Part shown: piece by piece, positions 16,411 to 25,477 of the stretch
Position numbering within the stretch: position 1 is the first letter of the stretch
How the letters are laid out: each line of letters begins with the position of its first letter
NCBI GenBank assembly: GCA_023228025.1
Contig: JALOCD010000028.1
Span: 1 to 42,698 of the forward strand
Direction: 5' to 3'
From: Prolixibacteraceae bacterium
GTDB taxonomy: Bacteria > Bacteroidota > Bacteroidia > Bacteroidales > Prolixibacteraceae
Length of the DNA stretch: 42,698 bases
Translations under genes and position numbers: made by a program
Notes under the pieces: model-generated
Told to the model about the DNA's origin: nothing
Databases searched by the model: none
What the model saw: the letters and a program-made list of their open reading frames with translations, nothing else

Positions 16411-18243
16411 GTGCGACAAGAGAAAAACATAGCGCACTTGGCTGAGGTTAAAAAATTGCCTTCTAATCCTGGAGTTTACCAATTTTTTGATAAGGAAGAT
16501 AAAATCATTTATGTAGGTAAGGCCAAGAATTTAAAAAGGCGTGTTTCTTCTTATTTCCTGAAAACTCATGATAACAGGAAAACGGAGGTGTTGGTCAGGC
16601 AAATTGAAAAAATCAGGCATATAGTCGTAGACAGTGAGGAGGATGCTTTATTGCTTGAGAATAACCTGATCAAGCAATACCAGCCGAAATACAACATTTT
16701 GTTGAAAGATGACAAGACTTTTCCATGGATCTGCATTAAAAATGAACCTTTTCCCCGTATTTTTTATACCCGAAAAAAAATTAAGGACGGATCAACATAT
16801 TATGGCCCGTATACCTCGGTTTATATGGCCAGGACAATTCTTGAGGTTATAAAGCAATTGTTCCAGATTAGGAATTGCACTTTGAACTTATCTGAGGCCA
16901 ATATTAATGGTAAGAAGTTTAAAAAGTGTCTAGAGTATCAGATTGGAAATTGTAAAGCGCCATGTGAATTGCTATACTCGAAGCAAAATTATGACATTGA
17001 TATTCAAAATGCCAAAGCGATATTAAATGGGACAATTACACCAGTCTATAATTTTCTAAAAGATGCGATGCATTCTGCAGCCGAAAAATACGATTTTGAA
17101 CATGCCAACGAGTTTAAATCAAAGATTCAGGTTCTTGATAACTATAGAAGTAAATCCTTGGTTTGCAGTACATCAATGACCAATATGGATGTATTCTCTT
17201 ACCATGAAGATGATAAGAATGCATTCGTAAATTATTTCAGAATTGTAGATGGCTCTATTGTAACTTCTTATTTACTAGAGGTTAAAAAGAAGTTGAATGA
17301 ATCAAAAGATGAAATATTGTCATTTTGTATAGTAGAAATTAGAAGGATTTGTAATTCTGAGTCAACCGAGATTATTCTTCCATTTGTAATTGATGTTGAA
17401 TTTTCTAATATGAAGATTACTGTACCACAGATAGGAGAGAAGAAGAAAATACTTGAGTTGTGTGAAAAAAATGGTCGGTTATTTATGCTGGAAAGGGCTA
17501 AAAATGAATCCGCCAAATCTCCTGTTCTCAAAAAACAAAGGCTCCTCGAAAGGATGCAAAAGGATCTTAAGTTGAATGTACTTCCAAGGTGGATTGAGTG
17601 TTTTGATAATTCCAATATTTCAGGGGATTTTCCTGTTTCTTCCTGTGTGGTATTCAAGAATGGGTTACCATTGAAATCGCAATACAGGCATTTTAATGTA
17701 AAAACAGTGGAGGGACCGAATGATTTTGCCTCCATGGAAGAGGTGGTGGGCAGAAGATATGGCAGACAATTGGCGGAAGGGAATCAACTGCCTGATTTAA
17801 TTGTTATTGATGGAGGAAAGGGACAACTATCTGCAGCCTATGCTGTTCTTTCAAGATTGGGTTTAGAAAAAAGGGTGCCATTGGTGGGTATTGCAAAAAG
17901 ATTGGAAGAGCTCTATTTTCCCAATGATCCCATTCCAATTTACCTGGATAAGAAATCGGAAACTTTAAAAGTTTTACAACATCTTAGGGATGAGGCACAC
18001 CGCTTTGTAATTACATTCCATCGATTAAAAAGATCTGAAAATTTCACGGATTCTGAGCTTTCAGCTATTCCAGGAATCGGTTCCCAAACGATTGATAAAC
18101 TTTTAATTCGCTTTAAATCAGTTAATAAGATCAAGTCTGCTAAGGTAATTGATCTGGAAACTGTGGTTGGAAAGGATAAAGCCAGAAAGATCATGGATTA
18201 TTTTGCTGGTAGAGAGGAGTCAGAAAAGCGAATCAAAAAGTAG
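16411..18243 (+). CDS. uvrC: Excinuclease ABC subunit C
   Basis: A 610-aa nucleotide-excision-repair nuclease starting at a GTG 6 bases after apt. The GIY-YIG domain, which makes the 3' incision, is visible as GVYQFFDKEDKIIYVGKAKNLKRR. A cysteine-containing region (CLEYQIGNCKAPC) and a UvrB-interacting UVR-like segment follow. The RNase H-like domain making the 5' incision has ECFDNSNISG, YRHFNVKTVEGPNDFASM and PDLIVIDGGKGQL. The C-terminus carries a helix-hairpin-helix (SAIPGIGSQTIDKLLIRF). Its last 24 bases overlap the end of the convergent lipoate ligase gene. Confidence 0.98.
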   Translation: MRQEKNIAHLAEVKKLPSNPGVYQFFDKEDKIIYVGKAKNLKRRVSSYFLKTHDNRKTEVLVRQIEKIRHIVVDSEEDALLLENNLIKQYQPKYNILLKDDKTFPWICIKNEPFPRIFYTRKKIKDGSTYYGPYTSVYMARTILEVIKQLFQIRNCTLNLSEANINGKKFKKCLEYQIGNCKAPCELLYSKQNYDIDIQNAKAILNGTITPVYNFLKDAMHSAAEKYDFEHANEFKSKIQVLDNYRSKSLVCSTSMTNMDVFSYHEDDKNAFVNYFRIVDGSIVTSYLLEVKKKLNESKDEILSFCIVEIRRICNSESTEIILPFVIDVEFSNMKITVPQIGEKKKILELCEKNGRLFMLERAKNESAKSPVLKKQRLLERMQKDLKLNVLPRWIECFDNSNISGDFPVSSCVVFKNGLPLKSQYRHFNVKTVEGPNDFASMEEVVGRRYGRQLAEGNQLPDLIVIDGGKGQLSAAYAVLSRLGLEKRVPLVGIAKRLEELYFPNDPIPIYLDKKSETLKVLQHLRDEAHRFVITFHRLKRSENFTDSELSAIPGIGSQTIDKLLIRFKSVNKIKSAKVIDLETVVGKDKARKIMDYFAGREESEKRIKK

Positions 18244-19182
18244 TGCTTCCAAACTAGTGGACTTATTTGAATTCAATATTTCCTGAAGAGCAAAAATATT
18301 GTGCTTTAATCCTTGTAACATTTTTAATTTCAATGAGATTTCATCCGTTATTGAAACTTCCGATTCAATTAAAACTTGTTGAATTACTCCTTTTACAACT
18401 TCAATCTTGTATGATATATCAATGTTGTTGGTGAGAATATGATTTTGATAAATGTATTTGGGTGAATATCCGAAGATCCACTCTTCTGTTGCATATTTTG
18501 ATTCAACCAAATCGAAAATTGGAGCAATTGCTTCTTCTGGTAACATGTAGCTACCAGCAGGGAATTTTTCCTTGCCGGAGAAATCTAAATAATTTTCAAT
18601 GATATATCTGACATTGATTCTTGAGGATGCTTCAGAAAGGTTCATGACTGATGATCTATTCGAAGCAATTGATTTGTCTATAAATCGATCCTGGTTTGCC
18701 TTTAAAGCGAGGGAAAGATTAGCTAAATTACAGTCAATCAATAAAGTACCATGTGCTAGTACTCTATTTTTGTAAATGTGCATTGCACTGCCTGAAATTT
18801 TTTTCCCTACCAGCAATATATCATTTCTTTCCGATAGGTATATTTCCGGAATGAGTTGCTTGAAATAATGGAAGATAGGTTCAGTGATAGATTTGTAGGA
18901 GATACTATCAGCAAATGCAATGGATTGAATGAAACTGAAATTTATGTTCCCTTCATCATGATAAACAGCCCCTCCGCCGGATAATCTCCTTGCAACCATG
19001 ATGTTATTAGCGATAATGAACGGAGCATTAATCTCTTTTTGTGCAATCTGATGCTTTCCTACCACAACACATGGTTTGTTCACATAAATAAACAGATAGT
19101 CTTCTGTGCTGCTTTTTAGCAGGTATTCTTCTGTCGCTAGATTAAAATATGGATCATGGCTTGAAGAGATTAGAAGCTTCAT
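18220..19182 (-). CDS. lplA: Lipoate-protein ligase A
   Basis: This 320-aa protein has the lipoyl/biotinyl transferase signature ARRLSGGGAVYHDEGNINFS, the catalytic lysine region GKKISGSAMHIYKNRVLAHGT and a C-terminal accessory domain (from about residue 240), so it resembles two-domain LplA enzymes that activate lipoate with ATP and attach it to E2 and GcvH proteins. The start ATG overlaps the stop of the TolC-like gene (ATGA-type, 4 bases), suggesting translational coupling. That link to an efflux operon is unexpected functionally. The 3' end overlaps uvrC by 24 bases. Confidence 0.93.
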   Translation of the reverse strand: MKLLISSSHDPYFNLATEEYLLKSSTEDYLFIYVNKPCVVVGKHQIAQKEINAPFIIANNIMVARRLSGGGAVYHDEGNINFSFIQSIAFADSISYKSITEPIFHYFKQLIPEIYLSERNDILLVGKKISGSAMHIYKNRVLAHGTLLIDCNLANLSLALKANQDRFIDKSIASNRSSVMNLSEASSRINVRYIIENYLDFSGKEKFPAGSYMLPEEAIAPIFDLVESKYATEEWIFGYSPKYIYQNHILTNNIDISYKIEVVKGVIQQVLIESEVSITDEISLKLKMLQGLKHNIFALQEILNSNKSTSLEALLFDSLF

Positions 19183-20717
19183 TTTTTCATGAGATTGATC
19201 GTGGTGAGTTCACCGGAAAGCATCGGATTTTGATACCTGATCTTTTGGTCAAGTTCAAAATCATAAAGTGTAAGGATTCTAAGACGGTAGTAAGCTAACC
19301 AATAGGTAGCCAATGAATTAATATAATCCAATTTGCCAGTCACACGTTCAGATGAAGCTATGTTCATGTCTGTAATGGTAATTTCCCCGTTCTGAAATTT
19401 CTTTAGGGCGATGATGTAACCATTGGCGGCAACTTTGTCTGCTTCTTCTGCTGTCTTAAGCTGATCTTTTAACAGACCAAATTGTTCGACCTGCACAACG
19501 ACACTTCTGTCGAAATCTTCAAAGGCTTGTTTAACATCAAAGGTAACCAGATCACGGTTGGATTCGGCCATTTTCACTGACGATGCTGCCTTTCCCCAAT
19601 CCAATATCGGGACACTGAAAGTTAATTGCAGCATTCGCTGGTTCAAAGGCTGATTGTAGATGCCAGGAAAAGAACCAGCACTGTTTGAAAGTCCGTAATT
19701 GCCTGAAAGTGTTGCAGATAACCCATTTCCCCTCTTCGCTTGCGTAAGTTGGCTTTCGGCAGAAATGAGCCTTCTTTGGTAATAGACTTGCTCTGAACGG
19801 TTTTCCCGGGCTTCTTTTAGGGCCTTTTGAGGATCAATATCGAAAAGCGTAATTAACAGTGGCATTTGCAGGTCAATGTTTATTTTTTGATCCAGACCAA
19901 TATAGGATTTCAACGAGAAATCAGCATTTTTCAAATCCATTTTTGCAGAACTCATTGATTTCTCAGCGTTAAGAACTGAAAGTTGGATTCGGGAAAAGTC
20001 ATTTTCTGAAATTTGCCCAAGTTTCTTTTTGATAAGAGCGATTTTCAAATTGTCAGAACAATTGTCGAAAGAACTTTTGGCCAGATTATAATTTGTTTGA
20101 ATTCTCAAATAGTTGAAAAAATAGGAGGTAGCCGTGTAAGCAATATTTTCGATGGTCTGAATAAAATTCTTCTGGGATTCATCATAGACCATTGGTTCCG
20201 TCTTTTTCGACCATTTCATCCAGTTATAGGCAAAGATCGGTTGATTGAATCCGATCGAAAAGGGACTGCCCGAAAACAAAATGCTGTTTTTATTGTAGTC
20301 CTGAACCCTTGAAAATGAGGTAGAAGCATAGATTTGTGTACCCGTAAGAGGAATATATTGATTCAGGGACAAGTATGAAGATATTGAAAGATTGGATACC
20401 TGTTTGAATTCGATGCTTCCATCTGGTTGGGTTACGGGAACGGTTGATTGCGTGTAGTTGGGAAGCGTCCCATTTAGAATCAAGTTGGGAAGAAATTGTT
20501 TTGAGAAATTCCTGAATCGCCAATAGTTACTAACATGTTGATTTTGAGCATATTTCAGTGATGATGATTGAGTTATTGCCAAATCAACGATATTTTTTAA
20601 GCTAAGGCTCATTTTTGTTGTGTCCTTATCATCCTTTCCTTCCTGTGCAAAAATCGTAATATTTAATGACAACAGAAGAAAAGCAAAACAGAATAGAATT
20701 ATTACCTTCTTACTCAT
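19179..20717 (-). CDS. TolC-family outer membrane efflux protein
   Basis: This 512-aa protein begins with a signal peptide (VIILFCFAFLLLSLNITIFAQ) and has the repeated architecture of outer membrane efflux proteins: two related halves rich in long helices, including LSLKNIVDLAITQS, NAEKSMSSAKMDLKNA and QLTFSVPILDWGKAASSV. The trimer forms the outer-membrane channel of a tripartite exporter. The membrane-fusion lipoprotein gene ends 6 bases upstream. No inner-membrane pump gene is in the operon, so the transporter must be encoded elsewhere or be shared. Confidence 0.9.
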   Translation of the reverse strand: MSKKVIILFCFAFLLLSLNITIFAQEGKDDKDTTKMSLSLKNIVDLAITQSSSLKYAQNQHVSNYWRFRNFSKQFLPNLILNGTLPNYTQSTVPVTQPDGSIEFKQVSNLSISSYLSLNQYIPLTGTQIYASTSFSRVQDYNKNSILFSGSPFSIGFNQPIFAYNWMKWSKKTEPMVYDESQKNFIQTIENIAYTATSYFFNYLRIQTNYNLAKSSFDNCSDNLKIALIKKKLGQISENDFSRIQLSVLNAEKSMSSAKMDLKNADFSLKSYIGLDQKINIDLQMPLLITLFDIDPQKALKEARENRSEQVYYQRRLISAESQLTQAKRGNGLSATLSGNYGLSNSAGSFPGIYNQPLNQRMLQLTFSVPILDWGKAASSVKMAESNRDLVTFDVKQAFEDFDRSVVVQVEQFGLLKDQLKTAEEADKVAANGYIIALKKFQNGEITITDMNIASSERVTGKLDYINSLATYWLAYYRLRILTLYDFELDQKIRYQNPMLSGELTTINLMKK

Positions 20718-20723
20718 AGATCA

Positions 20724-21938
20724 TTATTTTACAATAATTTCATTGGCATCTTTTAGTGCATGGAGACCGGCCAAGGGTACAATAATTTGGTCACCTTCTT
20801 TGACACCATCCGTTATTTCAATGAAGGAAGGACTAACAAATCCTATAGAAATTCTATGCTTGATGGCCTTTCCATCGGTATAAACATACAAGTATTCAGG
20901 TTTTCCTTTTGAAAATTGTGATATATTTTTTAGCCTTAACGCATTCTCTTTGAAATTTTTGGCTACCCACAATTCTATGTTTTGATGGGGTATAAGTTTA
21001 GTATGCGAACTTTCCTCGAGGTGTACATTGAATTGAATTTTCCCATTTTCCACGATTGGCGAGACAATTCCAATATGGCCGTAAAGTGTAGTATCTTCAA
21101 AAACAGCGTAAACAGGTACTCCGGTTTTAACAAAATCTGCCATCTTTTCTTCCATGGATCCAGATATTTTGAAAGAAGATAGATCAGAAATTCTCACCAA
21201 TACCTGATCTTTGCTTACTTTTTCACCAGGCTTACCACCAATGGAGAGTACAATACCAGAAGATTGGGACCTCACATTCATCTGCTCCAATCCGATGAGT
21301 TTATCTTTTAAATCCTTTTCCTGAATTTCAATCCCCAAAAGCAGACCCTCTTCTTCGGCCCTTAACTGTTTGAGCCTGATACTATTTTTTTCTTTAAGGG
21401 TAAGTAGTTCTTTTTCGGCAAGGGCTATTTCCTGCTTGGTTTTTTCGATTTTTGCAGGTGAGATACCCCCAACACCAAGTAGTTGTTCTTCATCAGAGAG
21501 TTGGGATTTTAAAGAAGTAATATTTAGTTTTTTAACATCCTCCGTGTATTTTAGATCTATTTTGGTAGAAGTTTCAGCCAGATTATTTTTTTCCAGGCTA
21601 TTTTTTTTAATTGACAATTGGTCCTGGATATTTTCGATATCTGATTTAATCTGTTGGTCATCCAGCACCAAAATAAGATCACCGGTTTGAACAGTGCTTC
21701 CTGGTTCCTTTATAATTTTTTTGATGGTGCTTGGGTAGTTGCACCGGATCAGTACTTCACTCTCCGGCTCAACGACTCCGGATGTTTTAATTGGAGTGAT
21801 CACTTTTCCTTTCTCGACAGTCAGAATGATGCATTGATTTTTATCAATTGAATTGGGGGATTCTGAACAGGAGGAGAGAAAAAAGACTGAAAAAAGCATA
21901 CCCAGGAAATTGGGGAATGAATTTTTAATGGTAGACAT
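20724..21938 (-). CDS. Efflux membrane-fusion (adaptor) lipoprotein, HlyD/RND type
   Basis: This 404-aa protein has a lipobox (FFLSSC), a barrel-sandwich/lipoyl half-motif (VLIRCNYPSTIKKIIKEPGSTVQTGDLILVLDD), a long coiled-coil hairpin (about residues 90-215), the returning half-motif (MNVRSQSSGIVLSIGGKPGEKVSKDQVLVRISD), a beta barrel and a membrane-proximal domain (DGVKEGDQIIVPL). It would bridge an inner-membrane transporter to the TolC-like protein encoded next. The coiled coil is long, as in adaptors of ABC-type (MacA/HlyD-like) exporters, but the pump is not present here. Confidence 0.9.
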   Translation of the reverse strand: MSTIKNSFPNFLGMLFSVFFLSSCSESPNSIDKNQCIILTVEKGKVITPIKTSGVVEPESEVLIRCNYPSTIKKIIKEPGSTVQTGDLILVLDDQQIKSDIENIQDQLSIKKNSLEKNNLAETSTKIDLKYTEDVKKLNITSLKSQLSDEEQLLGVGGISPAKIEKTKQEIALAEKELLTLKEKNSIRLKQLRAEEEGLLLGIEIQEKDLKDKLIGLEQMNVRSQSSGIVLSIGGKPGEKVSKDQVLVRISDLSSFKISGSMEEKMADFVKTGVPVYAVFEDTTLYGHIGIVSPIVENGKIQFNVHLEESSHTKLIPHQNIELWVAKNFKENALRLKNISQFSKGKPEYLYVYTDGKAIKHRISIGFVSPSFIEITDGVKEGDQIIVPLAGLHALKDANEIIVK

Positions 21939-22113
21939 AGTTAATAATTTTGCTTGAGGGGAATTACCTCTAATCTTAGTAATGTTAATCTAATCAGGGG
22001 GTAAAGTTAAACAATCAGCGTCACGGTTGCATTATTTTATTATTAATTTTATAGATCACGAAAGCGTTCAAATTGGTAAAATGATTCCGGGGAATGGCCA
22101 ACGCTCACAAATT

Positions 22114-22872
22114 CTATATTAATATTAGCAACGCCGAGATTAAGGTAATAATGATTACAAGTAATCTATAATATTGATCTGCAATAATATGTACCAGTTT
22201 TATTCCAATAAAGGCGCCCAACAGGACAAACGGGACGACTGCCAGGTCAATTAGCAGAGTTTCCTGATGAATGTTGTCCCAGACAAAATATTGCAGCGGA
22301 AGTTTCGTCATGTTAATGATCGCGAAAAACCAAGCGGTAGTCCCAATGTAATTTTTTTTAGGCAGATGCAGGGCAAGGAGGTAGATTGCAAAGACAGGAC
22401 CCGCAACATTGCCGATCATGGTCGCAAATCCACCAAGTATTCCAAACAAAGCTGCAAACCAGGTATAATCCGGGAGATCTATTTTTTTATTTTTTGAATC
22501 GTTCCAAACCATTAGCGCCAGGGACAGGAGGACAGATGCTGCAATTAGGTGCTTGAATTGATGGTCGTTGATCCAGGCTCCTATCCAAAGGGCAAAAATT
22601 AATCCGGCCATCGCCCAGGGCAGCGCTTTTAGCAAAGGGTTCCATGAGGCATGACGGTGGTAATAAATCACGGCAAATATATCGGCAGTGATCAGGATCG
22701 GTAATAGAACACCTGTTGATGCTTTCCCTCCGAAGATCATAGCCATGACCGGGACCACAACCATTGAGACACCTGGTACGCCTGTTTTTGACATTCCAAT
22801 CAGAATAGCACACATGGCAATCAAAGCCCAGTGGGTGGACGATATCGATAAAAATGGGAAATAACAGGACAT
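22114..22872 (-). CDS. TSUP (TauE/SafE) family membrane permease
   Basis: A 252-aa protein with about eight hydrophobic segments and the family signatures GMSKTGVPGVSMVVVPVMA near the N-terminus and GGFATMIGNVAGPVFAIYLLA in the second half. TSUP proteins move sulfite, sulfoacetate, taurine-derived or other small anions across the inner membrane. Direction and substrate cannot be told from sequence, and no sulfur genes are adjacent. It is divergent from efp, and 175 bases separate its 3' end from the adaptor gene. Confidence 0.88.
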   Translation of the reverse strand: MSCYFPFLSISSTHWALIAMCAILIGMSKTGVPGVSMVVVPVMAMIFGGKASTGVLLPILITADIFAVIYYHRHASWNPLLKALPWAMAGLIFALWIGAWINDHQFKHLIAASVLLSLALMVWNDSKNKKIDLPDYTWFAALFGILGGFATMIGNVAGPVFAIYLLALHLPKKNYIGTTAWFFAIINMTKLPLQYFVWDNIHQETLLIDLAVVPFVLLGAFIGIKLVHIIADQYYRLLVIIITLISALLILI

Positions 22873-22902
22873 TTATTATGATTTTCTGGTTTGAATTGAT
22901 TT

Positions 22903-22933
22903 AACTATCTTTGCAAAAATTTTAAAGATAGTT
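22903..22933 (+). promoter_or_regulatory. efp promoter -7 box inside a 10-bp inverted repeat
   Basis: TATCTTTG at 22906-22913 is an exact TAnnTTTG box, 45 bases before the efp ATG. It lies in the left arm of a perfect inverted repeat, AACTATCTTT (22903-22912) and AAAGATAGTT (22924-22933), with an 11-base spacer, followed by a T run. No clear -33 TTG is spaced correctly. The repeat could be an operator or form a hairpin at the transcript start. Confidence 0.5.
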
Positions 22934-22958
22934 TTTTAACGTTCAAAAATAGAGAATA

Positions 22959-23528
22959 ATGGCAAGTTTAGCAGATTTTCGTAATGGCCTGTGTATCGAA
23001 TTCAATGACCAGATATTTCAGATTGTAAGTTTCCAGCACGTCAAACCGGGCAAAGGACCTGCGTTTGTTCGTACAAAACTGAAAAATATGAAAACCGGAA
23101 AGGTGATAGACAACACTTTTTCGGGAGGCACAAAGATTACGACTGTACGTGTTGAGAGAAGGCCTTACCAATACCTGTATCAGGATGAAACAGGCTACAA
23201 TTTCATGAACGCCGAAACGTTCGAACAAGTGAACATTGATGCCGTTATGGTTGAGAATGCAGACTTGATGAAGGAGGGGATGACTGTTGAGATTACTTAC
23301 CATGCCGAAACTGAGACTCCATTGACGGTCGATTTGCCGCCTTTTATCGAATTGGAGATAACTTACGCTGAGCCAAGCGAACGTGGCAATACAGCCTCCT
23401 CAACCGCTTTAAAAGCAGTTACGGTTGAATCCGGCGCAACCATTATGGTTCCGCTCTTCATCAACCAGGGGGATATCATCAAGGTTGATACGCGCGACCG
23501 TTCCTATTCAGAACGGGTGAAGAAATAA
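22959..23528 (+). CDS. efp: Translation elongation factor P
   Basis: A 189-aa full-length EF-P with three beta-barrel domains. It relieves ribosome stalling at polyproline stretches. The functional loop reads HVKPGKGPAF, with Lys32 at its tip, the position modified in lysine-type EF-Ps. The modifying enzyme is not in the window. Other landmarks are FMNAETFEQVNID and the C-terminal SGATIMVPLFINQGDIIKVDTRDRSY segment, split here by no indels. It stands alone, with its own promoter region and a hairpin terminator directly downstream. Confidence 0.97.
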   Translation: MASLADFRNGLCIEFNDQIFQIVSFQHVKPGKGPAFVRTKLKNMKTGKVIDNTFSGGTKITTVRVERRPYQYLYQDETGYNFMNAETFEQVNIDAVMVENADLMKEGMTVEITYHAETETPLTVDLPPFIELEITYAEPSERGNTASSTALKAVTVESGATIMVPLFINQGDIIKVDTRDRSYSERVKK

Positions 23529-23540
23529 TTTCAGACAATA

Positions 23541-23580
23541 AACAAGAAAGCCGGTTGAATTTTCAACCAGCTTTCTTGTT
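23541..23580. terminator. Bidirectional intrinsic terminator between efp and queA
   Basis: Arms 23541-23558 and 23563-23580 are 18 bases each and pair with a single C-A mismatch around a 4-base loop. The stem has A-rich and T-rich outer ends, so it works as a U-tailed terminator in both directions. It lies 13 bases from both the efp and queA stops, as expected for convergent genes. Confidence 0.85.
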
Positions 23581-23593
23581 TATTGCTGTCATG

Positions 23594-24643
23594 TTATATT
23601 ATTAGCATTGCATCACCGTATGCCCCGAAATGATACTTCTCTTTGATCGCCTCCTTGTATGCGTTCATCAGGTTATCATACCCAGCAAAAGCGCTTACCA
23701 TCATCAGGAGTGTAGAGAGTGGAAGGTGAAAATTGGAAATCATGCTGTCTGCAACACTGAAATCATAGGGAGGAAAGATAAATTTATTAGTCCATCCTTC
23801 AAAAGGTTTCAACATGCCGTTGGTGGAGACTGAAGTTTCCAAAGTCCGCATCACCGTGGTGCCAACCGCACAAACGCGGTGCTTTTCTTCCTTGGCAGAA
23901 TTGACAATATTTACTGCCTCATCTCTGATCCAGATCTGTTCGGAATCCATTTTGTGCTTGGTAAGATCTTCTACATCAACGCTTCTGAAATTTCCCAATC
24001 CAACATGCAAGGTAATTTCAGCAAAATCAATACCCTTGATTTCCAAACGTTTTAAGAGTTCCCGACTGAAGTGAAGACCCGCAGTTGGCGCAGCCACCGC
24101 ACCTTCGTGTTTGGCAAAAACTGTCTGGTAACGGGCAGCATCATCCTCTTCTACAGGTCGATTGATGATTTTTGGCAGAGGGGTTTCTCCAAGCTTGAAC
24201 AGCGTATCCTTGAATTCGTCGTAGGTACCATCAAAGAGAAAACGAAGGGTCCTGCCCCTTGATGTCGTGTTGTCAATAACTTCCGCAACCAAAAGATCAT
24301 CATCGCCAAAGTAAAGCTTGTTCCCAATTCTGATTTTTCTGGCAGGATCGACGAGAACGTCCCACAATCTTAGTTCACGGTTCAATTCCCTTAACAGGAA
24401 TACTTCGATTTGAGCACCTGTTTTTTCCTTATTTCCGTACAAACGGGCAGGAAAAACCTTGGTATTATTGAAAACCATAACGTCTTTATCGTTAAAATAG
24501 TCAATAACATCCTTGAAAATTTTGTGTTCAATGTCGCCGGTTTGACGGTTTAAAACAAGTAACCTGGATTCGTCCCTATTCTTCGATGGGTGAAGGGAGA
24601 TCAATTCATCAGGTAAATTGTACTTAAATTTCGAAAGCTTCAT
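23594..24643 (-). CDS. queA: S-adenosylmethionine:tRNA ribosyltransferase-isomerase
   Basis: About 349 residues. The family N-terminus MKLSKFKYNLPDELISLHP begins at the ATG at 24643; an ATG 4 codons earlier (24655) is the alternative. Diagnostic segments are DVMVFNNTKVFPARLYG, AAPTAGLHFSRELL, ITLHVGLGNFRSV and ISNFHLPLSTLLMMVSAFAG. QueA transfers and isomerises the ribosyl part of SAM onto preQ1 in tRNA, the penultimate step to queuosine. It is the last gene of the yfhO-ftsX-DUF3098-truB-queA group and ends at the shared hairpin terminator. Confidence 0.97.
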   Translation of the reverse strand: MKLSKFKYNLPDELISLHPSKNRDESRLLVLNRQTGDIEHKIFKDVIDYFNDKDVMVFNNTKVFPARLYGNKEKTGAQIEVFLLRELNRELRLWDVLVDPARKIRIGNKLYFGDDDLLVAEVIDNTTSRGRTLRFLFDGTYDEFKDTLFKLGETPLPKIINRPVEEDDAARYQTVFAKHEGAVAAPTAGLHFSRELLKRLEIKGIDFAEITLHVGLGNFRSVDVEDLTKHKMDSEQIWIRDEAVNIVNSAKEEKHRVCAVGTTVMRTLETSVSTNGMLKPFEGWTNKFIFPPYDFSVADSMISNFHLPLSTLLMMVSAFAGYDNLMNAYKEAIKEKYHFGAYGDAMLII

Positions 24644-24664
24644 TGTTGATGACATTTATTTGAT

Positions 24665-25399
24665 TTATATAATTGTATTCTTACTGGTATTAAAATGGGC
24701 AGAAAGCATATCTGCTAACTCTGTCAGATCTAAACTTTGATCGATTGAATAGGTCCCTATCCGGGTACGTATCAATCCCTTTAAATAAGCTCCGCTGTTT
24801 AGGGCTTTGCCAATATCCCTGGCCAACGCACGAATGTAAGTCCCTTTGCTGCATACAATTCTCAATTCTATTTCAGGCATGTCGAACCGCAACAGTTCAA
24901 TCTCTTTCACAACAAGCACCTTCGATTTTAGTTCTACTTCTTTCCCTTTTCTGGCAAGTTTGTAAGCCCTTTTCCCATCAACTTTTATGGCAGAGTAGGA
25001 AGGTGGAACCTGTTCAATGGTACCAACAAAGGATGGAAGAATGTTTTCTACTGTTTCGCGTGTGATATGAGCTGTTGCAAATTGTTCGTCCTCTTCAGTT
25101 TCAAGATCGAAGGAAGGCGTTGTTGCACCAACTTTTAGCAAGGCGATGTACTCTTTTTCGTCGGCTTGAATTTCATCGATTTGCTTCGTTAATCTACCCG
25201 AACAAAGTACCATTACCCCGGTGGCCTTTGGATCCAACGTTCCGGCATGGCCAAGTTTTAATTTTTTTATCTTCATCAGCCGGCAAAGCATGATCCTAAC
25301 CTTGTTTACCAAATCAAAAGAGGTCCAATCGAGCGGTTTGTTTAAAACCAGGATCTCGCCCCGAATGAAATCAAAATCTTTTGACTCCTTATATCTCAT
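24665..25399 (-). CDS. truB: tRNA pseudouridine(55) synthase
   Basis: About 244 residues from the ATG at 25399; the frame is open for 16 further codons upstream, but those residues are hydrophobic and not TruB-like. The family start GEILVLNKPLDWTSFDLVNKVR is followed by the catalytic GHAGTLDPKATGVMVLC with its conserved Asp, then YIALLKVG, QVPPSYSAIKVDGKRAYKLAR and CSKGTYIRALARDIG. It makes pseudouridine 55 in the T-loop of tRNAs. It lies between DUF3098 (upstream) and queA. Confidence 0.96.
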   Translation of the reverse strand: MRYKESKDFDFIRGEILVLNKPLDWTSFDLVNKVRIMLCRLMKIKKLKLGHAGTLDPKATGVMVLCSGRLTKQIDEIQADEKEYIALLKVGATTPSFDLETEEDEQFATAHITRETVENILPSFVGTIEQVPPSYSAIKVDGKRAYKLARKGKEVELKSKVLVVKEIELLRFDMPEIELRIVCSKGTYIRALARDIGKALNSGAYLKGLIRTRIGTYSIDQSLDLTELADMLSAHFNTSKNTII

Positions 25400-25477
25400 T
25401 AAATGAACGGGTAACTTAAAAAATAGAGCAGCAGTAGTTTTAAGCAAATAAAATCGTTTGAATCAAAACCAATCAGG

